Source: JBDHAC01 sp039589195
Lineage (GTDB): Bacteria; Gemmatimonadota; Gemmatimonadetes; Palauibacterales; Palauibacteraceae
Reading direction: 5' to 3'
Assembly (NCBI GenBank): GCA_039589195.1
Contig: JBDHHV010000002.1
Coordinates: 1-64,000, forward strand
DNA length: 64,000 nucleotides
Below are positions 50,013 through 58,497 of this stretch, in pieces (position 1 is the stretch's first letter; every line of letters begins with the position of its first letter). The position numbers and the translations under genes are program-made. A model generated the notes under the pieces. It worked only from the letters and a program-made list of their open reading frames with translations. It did no database searches and was not told where the DNA came from.

Positions 50013-52552
50013 CGACGCCCCTCGCGGTTGGCATGACTCTCCGGCCGGGGACCGGCCTCCATCAGTGGACCGGTCAGACGGTACAGCACACCGGTCCCGG
50101 GCTCCTCGGCCACGACGCACGCGTGGCGACGGAGCCGCTCGGCCAGCTCTTCGTAGTGCGACAGCCACCAGAGGGACGTGGCCGGGAGCAGCAGATAGCC
50201 CGCGCCCCCGCGCCGAAGCTCTTCGAGGTGCGTAATCGCGTCCCACGCCGTAGCCGGGTGGTGGCCGGCGTACCCGCCGCCGGGGGCCTGCGGGAAGTGG
50301 GCGGCACGGTGGCTCTGGAGCTCCACGAGCGCCTCATCGCCGCGGCTCGCCACCAGCACCATCTCCCGCTCTGGCACGTGCCGGCTCACGAGATCCAGCG
50401 CATGCGCCCGCTGCCGCTCGTAGTCGGGGTTCGATCGTCGGCCGTAAGGCGGCGGCGGCTCACCCCATTTCCGCTCGAAGCGGGCCCGGTTCTCGCGCAG
50501 CAACGCGTCGTACTCGCCTTCTCCGACAAGCGCCCCGAACGATCCCTTGTCGAAGTGGTGCATGAACACGTCTTCGGCGGACACGAGTCGGAGACCTGCT
50601 CCCCGGATCCGGTGGCAATAGTCGTCGTCCTCGAGGGTGCCGAGTCCAAAGCGCTCATCCAGGGCCCCGATCCGCTCCCAGGTCGAGCGGCGCAGCGCGA
50701 AGCAGAACATCGTGAGAGACGGGATGTCCCGCGGTTCCCCCGCGTGCCGCTCCCGGCGTTCCCGGGCGAACCGCATCAAGTCGCCGTATGTGTCGTACGA
50801 GGCGTCGATCTGCGCCTCGTTGCAGATCCGGTTCGTGACCGGCCCCACCGCTCCGACCGACGGATCGGACAGGTGCCGCAGCAGGTCGCCCAGCCACCAG
50901 CGTGGAGGGATCGTGTCGTTGTTGAGCAGGACCAGGGCGGGGGCGCGAGACATCTCCATCCCGAGGTTACACGCGGCCGCGAACCCGAGGTTGCTGTCGG
51001 ACAGCCGGACCCGGACCCTCGGGTGCGAGCGGGCGAGATCGCGCAGGTATGCCGGCGTGTCATCCGTGGACGCGTTGTCGAGGACGATGAGCTCGTAGTC
51101 CCCGATTTCCGTGTTCGCGAGCAGGCTCTCCAGACAGAGTCGGGTCAGGAGGAGCCCGTTGTGCGTGACGACGATCACGCTCGCCCGTGGCTTGACCGAT
51201 GGCTCGTCCCCGGGTGGAAGCAGCGCACCCGACGACCCTGGCCACGGGCGGTCGAGCACGAGCCGGGCGCTCTCCTCCGAGAGCCGAACGGGATTCCGTG
51301 ACACCGGCTCGAGCACCAGCTCGCGGGGGAATGCGTCGACGTTCTTCAGCACGGGGCGCACGCGCGGGTGGGCGGTAGCGGCTCCAATCTGGTCCAGCAT
51401 GTGTCCGAGCACTCGACCCGCGTCGAAGTACTCGTTCGCGATGTCCTCGGCGGCTCGCGCGTGCCCGTCGTAGTCAGAGCGTATCGCCTCGAGCGCCGCC
51501 CTCGCTTCGTCGAGCGTGTCGAACGCGAACAGACCGAGGCCCGTGGGGAGAGTCTGACCGAGACCCGTATTTTGGGTGATGACGGGGCAGGCGGCAGCCA
51601 GGTACGTGGCGCTGCGGTCGCTGAACCAGCCGCTTCTGAGCCTTACGTTCTGGTCCTTCGCGACCGTGAACTCCGCCCGTGAACCCTGAATGTAGGCGCG
51701 GTACGCGTCGAGATCCGCGGAGAGCGGCCCTGCATCGCGAACCGCCCAGCCCACCGCTTCGAGGAGGTCTCGGTCCTCTCGCTCGACACCCGAGAGCGCA
51801 AGCTCGAACGAATCCGGGGCAGCCGACGGCAACTCGCGTACCTTCTCGAATTGCTCGTGCTTGCTCCAGCGATACAGCTCGCCGCGGAACCGGATGTCGC
51901 GCCATTGCCGCCAGCTGGCGATCGTCGTGATGAGCTCGCGCTCACTCCTCGCTTCCGGCTCTGTGCGCCACAGGTCGAGCACCACCGGTTGCCGGGTGGG
52001 CCGGAAGCGGAATGCGGACGAGTCGGGCACCCCACAGTCCCCGTTCCCGAGGTTCTCCCCGAAGCTGAAGTGGGCGAAGTGGCTCGCGAGGAATCGCGCC
52101 GTGCTCTCGAAGCGGTGGAAGAGCTCGAGCTGCGGGAGCACCGGGTCCGTCTCCACATAGACGAGGCGATCCCGGTCGTGTCCGGGCCGCGGTGTCGTGC
52201 CACCGTGCAGGTTCAGGATCAGCGAGGCCCGGTCGTAAAGCCGGGCCAGCTCTTCCGGCGTCATCCCGAGGCAGTCACCGTCCGCGTGTAGCGCCTCGTA
52301 CGCCCACCGATCCCCAAAGCCGAAGCGGCTCAAGTGACGGTCCAGGTATGCGGCGGCCCCACGCACGCCGAAAGGATCGCCCGGCTTCACGAATGCGGAG
52401 GGTGTGCGGGCGTGCGCCTCGACGTAGTACACGTCGTACCCCAACCGGCGCAGACCGATGAGGTAGTGCAGCGTCTGCCACACCACCCCGGCGACCGGCA
52501 TCGGTGTCATCATCCCCAGGACGACGGCGCGTGGGCGCCCGAGCAGTCTCAT
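50009..52552 (-). CDS. Fusion of GT-B-like domain (copy 4 of 4), GT2 domain and HFP/WW module
   Basis: This 847-residue protein joins three parts. Residues 1-400 are a divergent fourth copy of the GT-B-like family (LIGLRRLGYDVYYVEAHART, LVYVETDPVLPQLE, ITTIASWRQWRDIRF, GWFSDRSATYLAAACPVITQ). Residues 454-680 are a GT2 domain (ASVIVVTHNGLLLTRLCLES, IVLDNASTDDTPAYL, LVLLNNDTIPPRWW, LGTLEDDDYCHRIRG). Residues 730-827 are the same C-terminal module as in the next two proteins (HFPQAPGGGYAGHHPATAWD, YLLLPATSLWWLSHYEELAE). It starts with ATG overlapping the ABC exporter stop (ATGA). Two transferase domains in one chain suggest that it adds two sugars in sequence. Confidence 0.82.
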   Translation of the reverse strand: MRLLGRPRAVVLGMMTPMPVAGVVWQTLHYLIGLRRLGYDVYYVEAHARTPSAFVKPGDPFGVRGAAAYLDRHLSRFGFGDRWAYEALHADGDCLGMTPEELARLYDRASLILNLHGGTTPRPGHDRDRLVYVETDPVLPQLELFHRFESTARFLASHFAHFSFGENLGNGDCGVPDSSAFRFRPTRQPVVLDLWRTEPEARSERELITTIASWRQWRDIRFRGELYRWSKHEQFEKVRELPSAAPDSFELALSGVEREDRDLLEAVGWAVRDAGPLSADLDAYRAYIQGSRAEFTVAKDQNVRLRSGWFSDRSATYLAAACPVITQNTGLGQTLPTGLGLFAFDTLDEARAALEAIRSDYDGHARAAEDIANEYFDAGRVLGHMLDQIGAATAHPRVRPVLKNVDAFPRELVLEPVSRNPVRLSEESARLVLDRPWPGSSGALLPPGDEPSVKPRASVIVVTHNGLLLTRLCLESLLANTEIGDYELIVLDNASTDDTPAYLRDLARSHPRVRVRLSDSNLGFAAACNLGMEMSRAPALVLLNNDTIPPRWWLGDLLRHLSDPSVGAVGPVTNRICNEAQIDASYDTYGDLMRFARERRERHAGEPRDIPSLTMFCFALRRSTWERIGALDERFGLGTLEDDDYCHRIRGAGLRLVSAEDVFMHHFDKGSFGALVGEGEYDALLRENRARFERKWGEPPPPYGRRSNPDYERQRAHALDLVSRHVPEREMVLVASRGDEALVELQSHRAAHFPQAPGGGYAGHHPATAWDAITHLEELRRGGAGYLLLPATSLWWLSHYEELAERLRRHACVVAEEPGTGVLYRLTGPLMEAGPRPESHANREGRR

Positions 52553-54420
52553 CGGGCACTTCCGACGCTGCGGACGAGCTCCGGCCCCGCCTCGGACTCG
52601 GGCTCCTGGCCCGCCGACGCCTCCGGCCCCGGATCATGCTGCGGTGCCGATCGGGCATGACCGGCCTGTACGTCGTGCAGCTCCCGGAAGAGACCGTCAC
52701 GCGCGAGCAATTCCTCGTGGCTCCCCTGCTCGACGATTCGGCCGCCGTCCATCACCAGGATCCTGTCCGCGTTCCGGATCGTGGACAGGCGGTGCGCTAT
52801 CATGAACGTCGTGCGCCCGAGCATGAGCCGTTCGAGCGCGTCCAGGATCACGCCCTCGGTACGCGAGTCGATCGAGGAGGTCGGCTCGTCGAGGATCAGG
52901 ATCGGGGCGTCGCGCAGGAACGCTCGCGCGACCGAGATGCGCTGGCGCTCGCCGCCCGACATCTGGACTCCTCGCTCACCGAGCGCGGTATCGTACCCCT
53001 TCGGAAGCCGCTCGATGAACCCGTGCGCGTTGGCGGCCCTGGCGGCCTCGACCACTTCGTCCATGGATGCGGACAGGCGCCCGTAGAGGATGTTGGAGGC
53101 GATCGTCCCGGAGAAGAGGAGGGGCTCCTGGAGCACGATGCTGACCTGGTCTCGCAGCGAGGCCAGCGTGATCTGACGGATGTCAGTCCCGTCCAGGAGG
53201 ATGTGCCCCTCACCGGGCTCGTAGAACCGTGGGATGAGGCTCACGAGCGTGGTCTTGCCCGCGCCCGTGGGCCCGACGACGCCGAGCTTCTGGCCGGGCT
53301 CGGCGGTGAACGAGATCCCCTCGAGCGTCCGGTCGCGGCCGTCGTAGCTGAAGCCGACATCTTCGAACACGACCTCGCCACGAGCGCGCGGGATCACCAG
53401 GGCCCCGGGCAGATCACGGATCTTCGGCTCCTGATCCAACACCTTGTACGCGATCTCGAGGCTGATGAACCGATCCTGGAACGACCCGATCGTGTTCGCG
53501 ATCGCTTCGAGCGGGCCGTAGATGGAGGCGATGTAGGCGAGCACGACCAGAAGCTCGCCACCCGTGAGCCGTCCCTCGGTGATCTGCCACACGCCGAACC
53601 CCAGCACGACGGCCGCCCCCGCCGCCGTGGTCGTGTTCACGATCAGCGAGAACAGCGTCTGGCGGACGGTGACCTTCACGCGCTCATCGATGGCACGCTT
53701 GCCCTGCTGGCGAAAACGGCGGAACTCGTGGCTCTCGCGCCCGAAAGCCACGATGACCCGCATCATCGAGATCGCCTCGTGTACGATCGAGAGCGACTCG
53801 CCCTCGAGTCCCTTCACCTTCCGGAGTCGCTCCTGGATGTGGGTCATGTAATAGCCCACGGACCAGTACAGGAACGGCACCACGACCAGCGAAAGGAGGG
53901 CGAGCTGGTGGTGGATCATCCAGGTCAACCAGAACATCCCGATCAGCGTGAGGGCGCTCTGCGCGAGGGGCAGCACGGCCATCACCAGACCGGCGGCCGC
54001 ATCCGCCTGGAAGTTGATCGCGTAGATCAATCCTCCCGCGCGACGCTTGTCGTGGTAGGCCATCTCGAGCCGCTGCGCGTGCTGGAACAGGTCGCTACGG
54101 AAGTTCAGCACCATCCCCTGCTCGAGGCGCGTCTGCACGTAGCTGTTCAGGACCGAGAAGCCGTTCTGGGCCAGGGTGAGCCCGAACCCGCCCAGGACCA
54201 CGGCGCCGATGAGGAGGAGCTTCTGCTCCATCAGGGGCTGGAGCACCGGTGCCACGATGCCGGGTGGCGGGTGCGAGCCCAGCACGCTGTCGAACAGGAT
54301 CTTGAGCGGCCACGGCTCCAGCAGCGCGAGCAGTGACACGCCGATCGTGAGGACGCCTGTCACGACCGCCGAGCGCCAGAACGGCTTCAGATATCGCAGC
54401 ACGCGGAGGAAGTACTTCAC
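52549..54420 (-). CDS. MsbA-like ABC exporter (fused membrane and ATPase domains)
   Basis: The 623-residue half-transporter has six membrane helices in the first 320 residues and a nucleotide-binding domain after 345. It carries Walker A VVGPTGAGKTTL (about residues 381-392), the Q-loop SIVLQEPLLFSG, the signature MSGGERQRISVARA (487-500), Walker B ILILDEPTSSID and the switch histidine in MIAHRLSTI. Exporters of this type flip lipids, lipid-linked oligosaccharides or peptides; in a glycan operon a lipid-linked glycan is the likely cargo. The GTG start overlaps the upstream stop (GTGA), and its own stop overlaps the start of the fusion gene. Confidence 0.9.
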   Translation of the reverse strand: MKYFLRVLRYLKPFWRSAVVTGVLTIGVSLLALLEPWPLKILFDSVLGSHPPPGIVAPVLQPLMEQKLLLIGAVVLGGFGLTLAQNGFSVLNSYVQTRLEQGMVLNFRSDLFQHAQRLEMAYHDKRRAGGLIYAINFQADAAAGLVMAVLPLAQSALTLIGMFWLTWMIHHQLALLSLVVVPFLYWSVGYYMTHIQERLRKVKGLEGESLSIVHEAISMMRVIVAFGRESHEFRRFRQQGKRAIDERVKVTVRQTLFSLIVNTTTAAGAAVVLGFGVWQITEGRLTGGELLVVLAYIASIYGPLEAIANTIGSFQDRFISLEIAYKVLDQEPKIRDLPGALVIPRARGEVVFEDVGFSYDGRDRTLEGISFTAEPGQKLGVVGPTGAGKTTLVSLIPRFYEPGEGHILLDGTDIRQITLASLRDQVSIVLQEPLLFSGTIASNILYGRLSASMDEVVEAARAANAHGFIERLPKGYDTALGERGVQMSGGERQRISVARAFLRDAPILILDEPTSSIDSRTEGVILDALERLMLGRTTFMIAHRLSTIRNADRILVMDGGRIVEQGSHEELLARDGLFRELHDVQAGHARSAPQHDPGPEASAGQEPESEAGPELVRSVGSAR

Positions 54421-57134
54421 CCGACTGCCTCTCGGGGGTCGGTCTTGGGCGAGGGGTCCGAGTCCGCATGCCCCGGTCGGTCGGTCTCCGGGCCATCGTG
54501 CCTCGGTCCCGAGTCACGTGCGACCGCGGGTGTCGTGGCCATCCGCCCGTTGGACTCGTACCGCGGCCGGCCTGAGACCGTGGCGCCGCCGGTGGTCCGG
54601 ACGTCGGCATCGTGCATCGCGTCGAGCGCTTCGAGGACGGCGGTCATCGCGCCGCCACACTCGAGAACGATCCGTACGGCGAACAGTACGAACGCGAGAG
54701 CGAGCAGGACCCCGGCAAACACCGCACCCGCCGCGAGCGCCCACCCGGTGAGAGCCGCGAGGAGACCGAGCGACCCCGAGCCGGGACGCGACAACGTCGG
54801 TAGCAGTCGCACACGCACGAACTGCTGACCGGCCCCATGCTCCTCGGTGCACGTGCGAATCCTGACGCGTCCGGATGGACCACCCTTGACCAGGAGATCC
54901 CAGTTATCGAAGGGGCCACCCCGCAGTACCGCGGCGCGCATCCGTCGGAGTACGAACTCGAGACGCGCGAGTCGCTCGGGAGGGGGTGACCACCCGTCGC
55001 TCCACAGGAAGACGGTCTGCGGTTCGGGCAGTACGAAGCGCCTCCGGGTTCGCAGTCGCCACGGCGTCAGACCATGGCGCAATCGCCCCCGCAGGCGGGC
55101 GGCGGGCTGCAGGAGATGTAACGCGACCGTCAGGAGCGGCCTGACGAACCGGTCGCGGGGACTCGATCCTCTCGAGTCGTCGCGCGCGTGCGCCGCGCCC
55201 GCGATCGCCTGCGGAAGCACCGCGCCCGCCGCCAGGACGAGAAGTGGCAGCGTCCATAGCAGGGGTCGCCACGCGAGCCCGAGCGCGCTGAGCCCGGCGA
55301 GCGCCAGGATCACGAGGTACCATTCCGGCGTCGAGACGAGGGAGCTCAGGAAGCCGGGCGACGGAGGGTGGTACGCCTGGAAGGGGGCTTCGCCCCAGAT
55401 TCCGTGATAGATCCGCCCACGACGACCCAGACCGAACAGCCGTGGCGCCCCGTACACACGCCCGCCCCACGTCACGTGCCCGGCCGAGTTGTACTTCTCC
55501 GGCCACTTCTCCTCGAGCAAGGCCTCCGCGCGCCCGTACCCGGACTGCTGCCGCCAGTATGTCCGGACGGAGTCACGCGCGTGGTGCCATACCATCGCGG
55601 CCGGACTGAAGCCGAGCGTGTGTCCGCTCTCCTGTAGCCGCCAGCAGATGTCCACGTCATCGCCCGCTACGCGGAAGCGTGGGTCAAAGCCATCCACCTC
55701 GTCGAGCGCGCTCTTCCGGAAGGCCATATTGCAGCCGGGGATGTGCTCCGCCACCTGATCGGACAGCAACACGTGGATCGGGCCGCCGGGGGCATTCGCC
55801 ACGCAGCCGGCCACGAAACCGTCCCCGGGAGGCGCCACGTTGGGCCCGCCGGCGCCCGCGAATGTTTCGTCGGCGAGCGTCATGGACAGATACGTGAGCC
55901 AATCGGAGTCCGGTCGCGCATCGGCGTCGGTGAACGCGACGATCTCGCCCGTCGCCGCTTCGATGCCCGCATTGCGGGCTTTGCTCAGCCCCTGGTTGGC
56001 CGTCCGGATCAGCTGGACGGGGAATTCGGCGGCGATGTCGGGCGTCGAGTCCGTCGAGCCATCGTCGACCACGATCACCTCGTAGTCCGGATACTGGATC
56101 GCGGTCGCTCCCTCGAGGCAATCGCGCAGCGTGCCCGCGGCGTTGAACGCGCAGATGACGATGGAGATGCGAGGGCGTTTCTCCCCCTCGATCTCGGGTG
56201 TCGCGGCAAAGGCCCGTCGCACGCTGCGGAGAGCGGGCTTGGGCTTCCGGCACTCGTCGGTCACCCCGAATCCCCACGCCTCGACATCGTGCCCGCCCGT
56301 GTGCCACTCGTCGGTCCATGAGAACACGAACGTCCCCGCGCACCCTCCCCGGCGCGCGGCCCGGATCTGGGCATCCAGCCCGCAGGCCTGCCCGAACTCG
56401 CCGTGCGAGCGGCTGTCGAGCCCGAGCTCTCCCATGAGGAGTGGACGGTCGCCCGCGAGGTTGTGAAGGCGCGCGAGGTAAGCCGAGAGACGCTCCGCCG
56501 ATTCCAGATAGACGTTGAAGCACAGGAGATCGAGGAAGTCGAGGTGGAGATACTCCGTGGATGGGTAGTTCACGTACGTGACGAGCCCGTCGGGGTCCTC
56601 GGCCTTGGCCAGGTCGTATAGCGATCGGATGTGCCGCTCGATGCGCTCGCGACCGCTCCAGCGGACGATCTGCGCGGGTGTCTCGTTTCCCACTGCGTAG
56701 CACAGGACGGCGGGGTGCCCTGCGCACGCCCGCACGGCCCGGCGCACTCGCCCCTCGATCCGGGCGACGCGGCCCGGCTCGTCGAGGAAGGCCACGTGTT
56801 GCTCCCAGGGGATCCCGACCATGATGCGGAGTCCCTGCCGTGCGGCTGCGTCGAGCGTCCAGCGTGGGGGCGGCGTGTACGTGCGGACGGCGTTCGCCCC
56901 CGCCTCGGCCATGTGGGCGAAGTCACGCTCGACCATCTCTCGCGGTGGAAACGGCTCCCCGTCACGGTTGCGGCGGAACGTCCCATAGGTGAAGCCGCGG
57001 ACGAAGAGCTTCTCGTCCCCCGCGTACAGGAACTTGCCGGCCGCGCGCGGTCGCGGAGCCGCCTCGGCCGGTGCCTCCCTGCCGGTCGGGACGGGTCCGC
57101 CCGCGCGGCCGTTGATGGTTGGTCCGGGGTGCAT
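54417..57134 (-). CDS. Fusion of clan GH-A glycoside hydrolase-like domain, GT2 domain and membrane helices
   Basis: The 905-residue protein has a TIM-barrel domain of the GH2/GH5 kind at residues 34-310. Its opening is FLYAGDEKLFVRGFTYGTFR, and its two catalytic glutamates are readable: Glu151 in AVGNETP (acid/base after Asn) and Glu236 in LLMGELGLD (nucleophile). Residues 322-560 are a GT2 domain with ISIVICAFNAAGTLRDCLEG, VIVVDDGSTDSTPDI, FTDADARPDSDWL and GDDVDICWRLQE. Two or more membrane helices lie at about 605-650 and 787-820. An enzyme that can cut and build glycans in one chain is unusual. It is the first gene of the thirteen-gene operon, with GGGAGG 13 bases before the ATG. Confidence 0.85.
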   Translation of the reverse strand: MHPGPTINGRAGGPVPTGREAPAEAAPRPRAAGKFLYAGDEKLFVRGFTYGTFRRNRDGEPFPPREMVERDFAHMAEAGANAVRTYTPPPRWTLDAAARQGLRIMVGIPWEQHVAFLDEPGRVARIEGRVRRAVRACAGHPAVLCYAVGNETPAQIVRWSGRERIERHIRSLYDLAKAEDPDGLVTYVNYPSTEYLHLDFLDLLCFNVYLESAERLSAYLARLHNLAGDRPLLMGELGLDSRSHGEFGQACGLDAQIRAARRGGCAGTFVFSWTDEWHTGGHDVEAWGFGVTDECRKPKPALRSVRRAFAATPEIEGEKRPRISIVICAFNAAGTLRDCLEGATAIQYPDYEVIVVDDGSTDSTPDIAAEFPVQLIRTANQGLSKARNAGIEAATGEIVAFTDADARPDSDWLTYLSMTLADETFAGAGGPNVAPPGDGFVAGCVANAPGGPIHVLLSDQVAEHIPGCNMAFRKSALDEVDGFDPRFRVAGDDVDICWRLQESGHTLGFSPAAMVWHHARDSVRTYWRQQSGYGRAEALLEEKWPEKYNSAGHVTWGGRVYGAPRLFGLGRRGRIYHGIWGEAPFQAYHPPSPGFLSSLVSTPEWYLVILALAGLSALGLAWRPLLWTLPLLVLAAGAVLPQAIAGAAHARDDSRGSSPRDRFVRPLLTVALHLLQPAARLRGRLRHGLTPWRLRTRRRFVLPEPQTVFLWSDGWSPPPERLARLEFVLRRMRAAVLRGGPFDNWDLLVKGGPSGRVRIRTCTEEHGAGQQFVRVRLLPTLSRPGSGSLGLLAALTGWALAAGAVFAGVLLALAFVLFAVRIVLECGGAMTAVLEALDAMHDADVRTTGGATVSGRPRYESNGRMATTPAVARDSGPRHDGPETDRPGHADSDPSPKTDPREAVG

Positions 57135-57495
57135 GCGCGCCGAACAGCCTCCCGTAAACGGCGGACGAAACTGCGGTTACATCGCGAGCTGTGGGGGGTG
57201 TTGAGCAGCACGTATGCCAGCCGCGGTATCGAGCCCCGACCAGGCGCGGAGCTGCGGTCCCGGATCCGCTCGGCCACTGGATTCGGGGCGGGCGGGGCGT
57301 GAATCAGGAGCGCCGGAAGTCAGATCCGGTTAGGGTCTTAGGGACGATTCGGGCTCCGGCGGCGTCCCCTTCGGCACGTGGCCACGGGAAGGTGTTCGGC
57401 CACCGTGGCGCAGTCGGACGCGTCGCGGCGTGCGACGCGTCCGTGGAGGGTGGGTGCGTCACGGTTTGGCTCGGGTGTGAAAAAAGTGGCGCCTG
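57135..57495. other. Intergenic region upstream of the glycan operon
   Basis: These 361 bases lie between the glycan operon start and the end of the cytochrome gene, both on the minus strand. I see no gene. The promoter of the thirteen-gene operon must be here, or the transcript reads through from the cytochrome; no clear -35/-10 pair is visible. The perfect palindrome at 57415-57443 is described separately. Confidence 0.5.
57415..57443. repeat. Perfect 12-bp inverted repeat downstream of the cytochrome gene
   Basis: CGGACGCGTCGC and GCGACGCGTCCG flank a 5-base loop (GGCGT), about 50 bases past the cytochrome stop codon on the minus strand. No T-run follows on either strand. It is either a terminator stem without a U-tract or a protein-binding palindrome. 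Confidence 0.7.
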
Positions 57496-58260
57496 CTAGT
57501 TCCCTTCCAGCTGTGAGAGCAATCGCGTGGCCTGTGGGTTCTCGGGATCGATCTCGAGCGCCTTCCGGACGGCGGCGAGCGCCGCGTCCTTGTCGCCCTC
57601 CTGTGTGTTCAACTGCGCGAGTAGCAACAAGCTGTTCACGGACTCCGGGTAGTGCTCGAGGTTGAGCTCCACGAGCGCTTTGGCCTCGCCGGTCTTCTGC
57701 GCCTGGGCCAGACCTCCCGCCACCAGCATGAGCGCGAACTCGCTGAAGTCGTAGGACGCGCTGCCGTAGAACTCCTCCCGCAACTCGCGATACTTGGCCA
57801 CTGCGGCGTCGATCCCCTCCGCATCGATCGTTTGGACGATGACGTCGCCGATCGACCGGGGAAGCGCCTTGCCGTTGTGGCAGGTCGCGCACGTGACCTT
57901 GACGGCGGGCTCGGCGCGCTCGGCGACTTCGGTCAGCCCGGGCAGCCGCTCCTCGTTCAGGTAGTCGACCATCTGGAGCATGAAGCGCGCTTTGCGCTTG
58001 GTCTCCTTGTCATCGGATTCGAAGTCGTACTCGGAGAACGGCCGGCCTTCCTCTCCGACGTGGCAGTGCGTGCACCGGACCCCGAGCCCGATCGCGAAGC
58101 CTCGCATCACCCCGATCAACTCGCGCTGCGGGATGTCCTCCGGGAGCACCTGGAGATTGTTGAACTCGTCGGGTATCTGGGCCGCCGCGGGGCTCGGGAG
58201 GGCCAGACCCGCCCCCAGCACCACCCCCAGGGCCACAATTCGTCGCAACATTGGCATCAT
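57496..58260 (-). CDS. Di-haem cytochrome c of the photosynthetic reaction-centre type, with TPR repeats
   Basis: The 254-residue product has a signal peptide (ALGVVLGAGLALPSPAAAQ) and two haem sites, CTHCH (63-67) and CATCH (124-128). The first lies in NNLQVLPEDIPQRELIGVMR then GFAIGLGVRCTHCH, the pattern of the CytoC_RC family with a Met ligand (Met52) upstream of the haem. The C-terminal half is TPR-like (NSLLLLAQLNTQEGDKDAAL, VRKALEIDPENPQATRLLSQ). Such two-haem proteins are common in Acidobacteriota and Gemmatimonadota without photosynthesis, and no reaction-centre genes are here. An electron-transfer role is inferred. The second ATG (58257) has better spacing to GGAGAG. Confidence 0.85.
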   Translation of the reverse strand: MMPMLRRIVALGVVLGAGLALPSPAAAQIPDEFNNLQVLPEDIPQRELIGVMRGFAIGLGVRCTHCHVGEEGRPFSEYDFESDDKETKRKARFMLQMVDYLNEERLPGLTEVAERAEPAVKVTCATCHNGKALPRSIGDVIVQTIDAEGIDAAVAKYRELREEFYGSASYDFSEFALMLVAGGLAQAQKTGEAKALVELNLEHYPESVNSLLLLAQLNTQEGDKDAALAAVRKALEIDPENPQATRLLSQLEGN

Positions 58261-58497
58261 CGCTCTCCGTGTCTCATGACGGTCAGCCGAAGTGGCCGAC
58301 CTCCATCAAATCCATACCAGGGCATACCGGTTTCATCGGGTACTCCAAACCGGCACTCTCGATGGGTGGCGATGTCGTCGCTACCCCGTTGCGCCGAAGC
58401 GGACGGCGGGAACGACGAGGCGGGAGTCCGCGGGGCCAGAACGGGGGTCCGACCGACGGCGATCCCACGCCGTGTCGGCAGCTTTCGGGGGAGCGGC

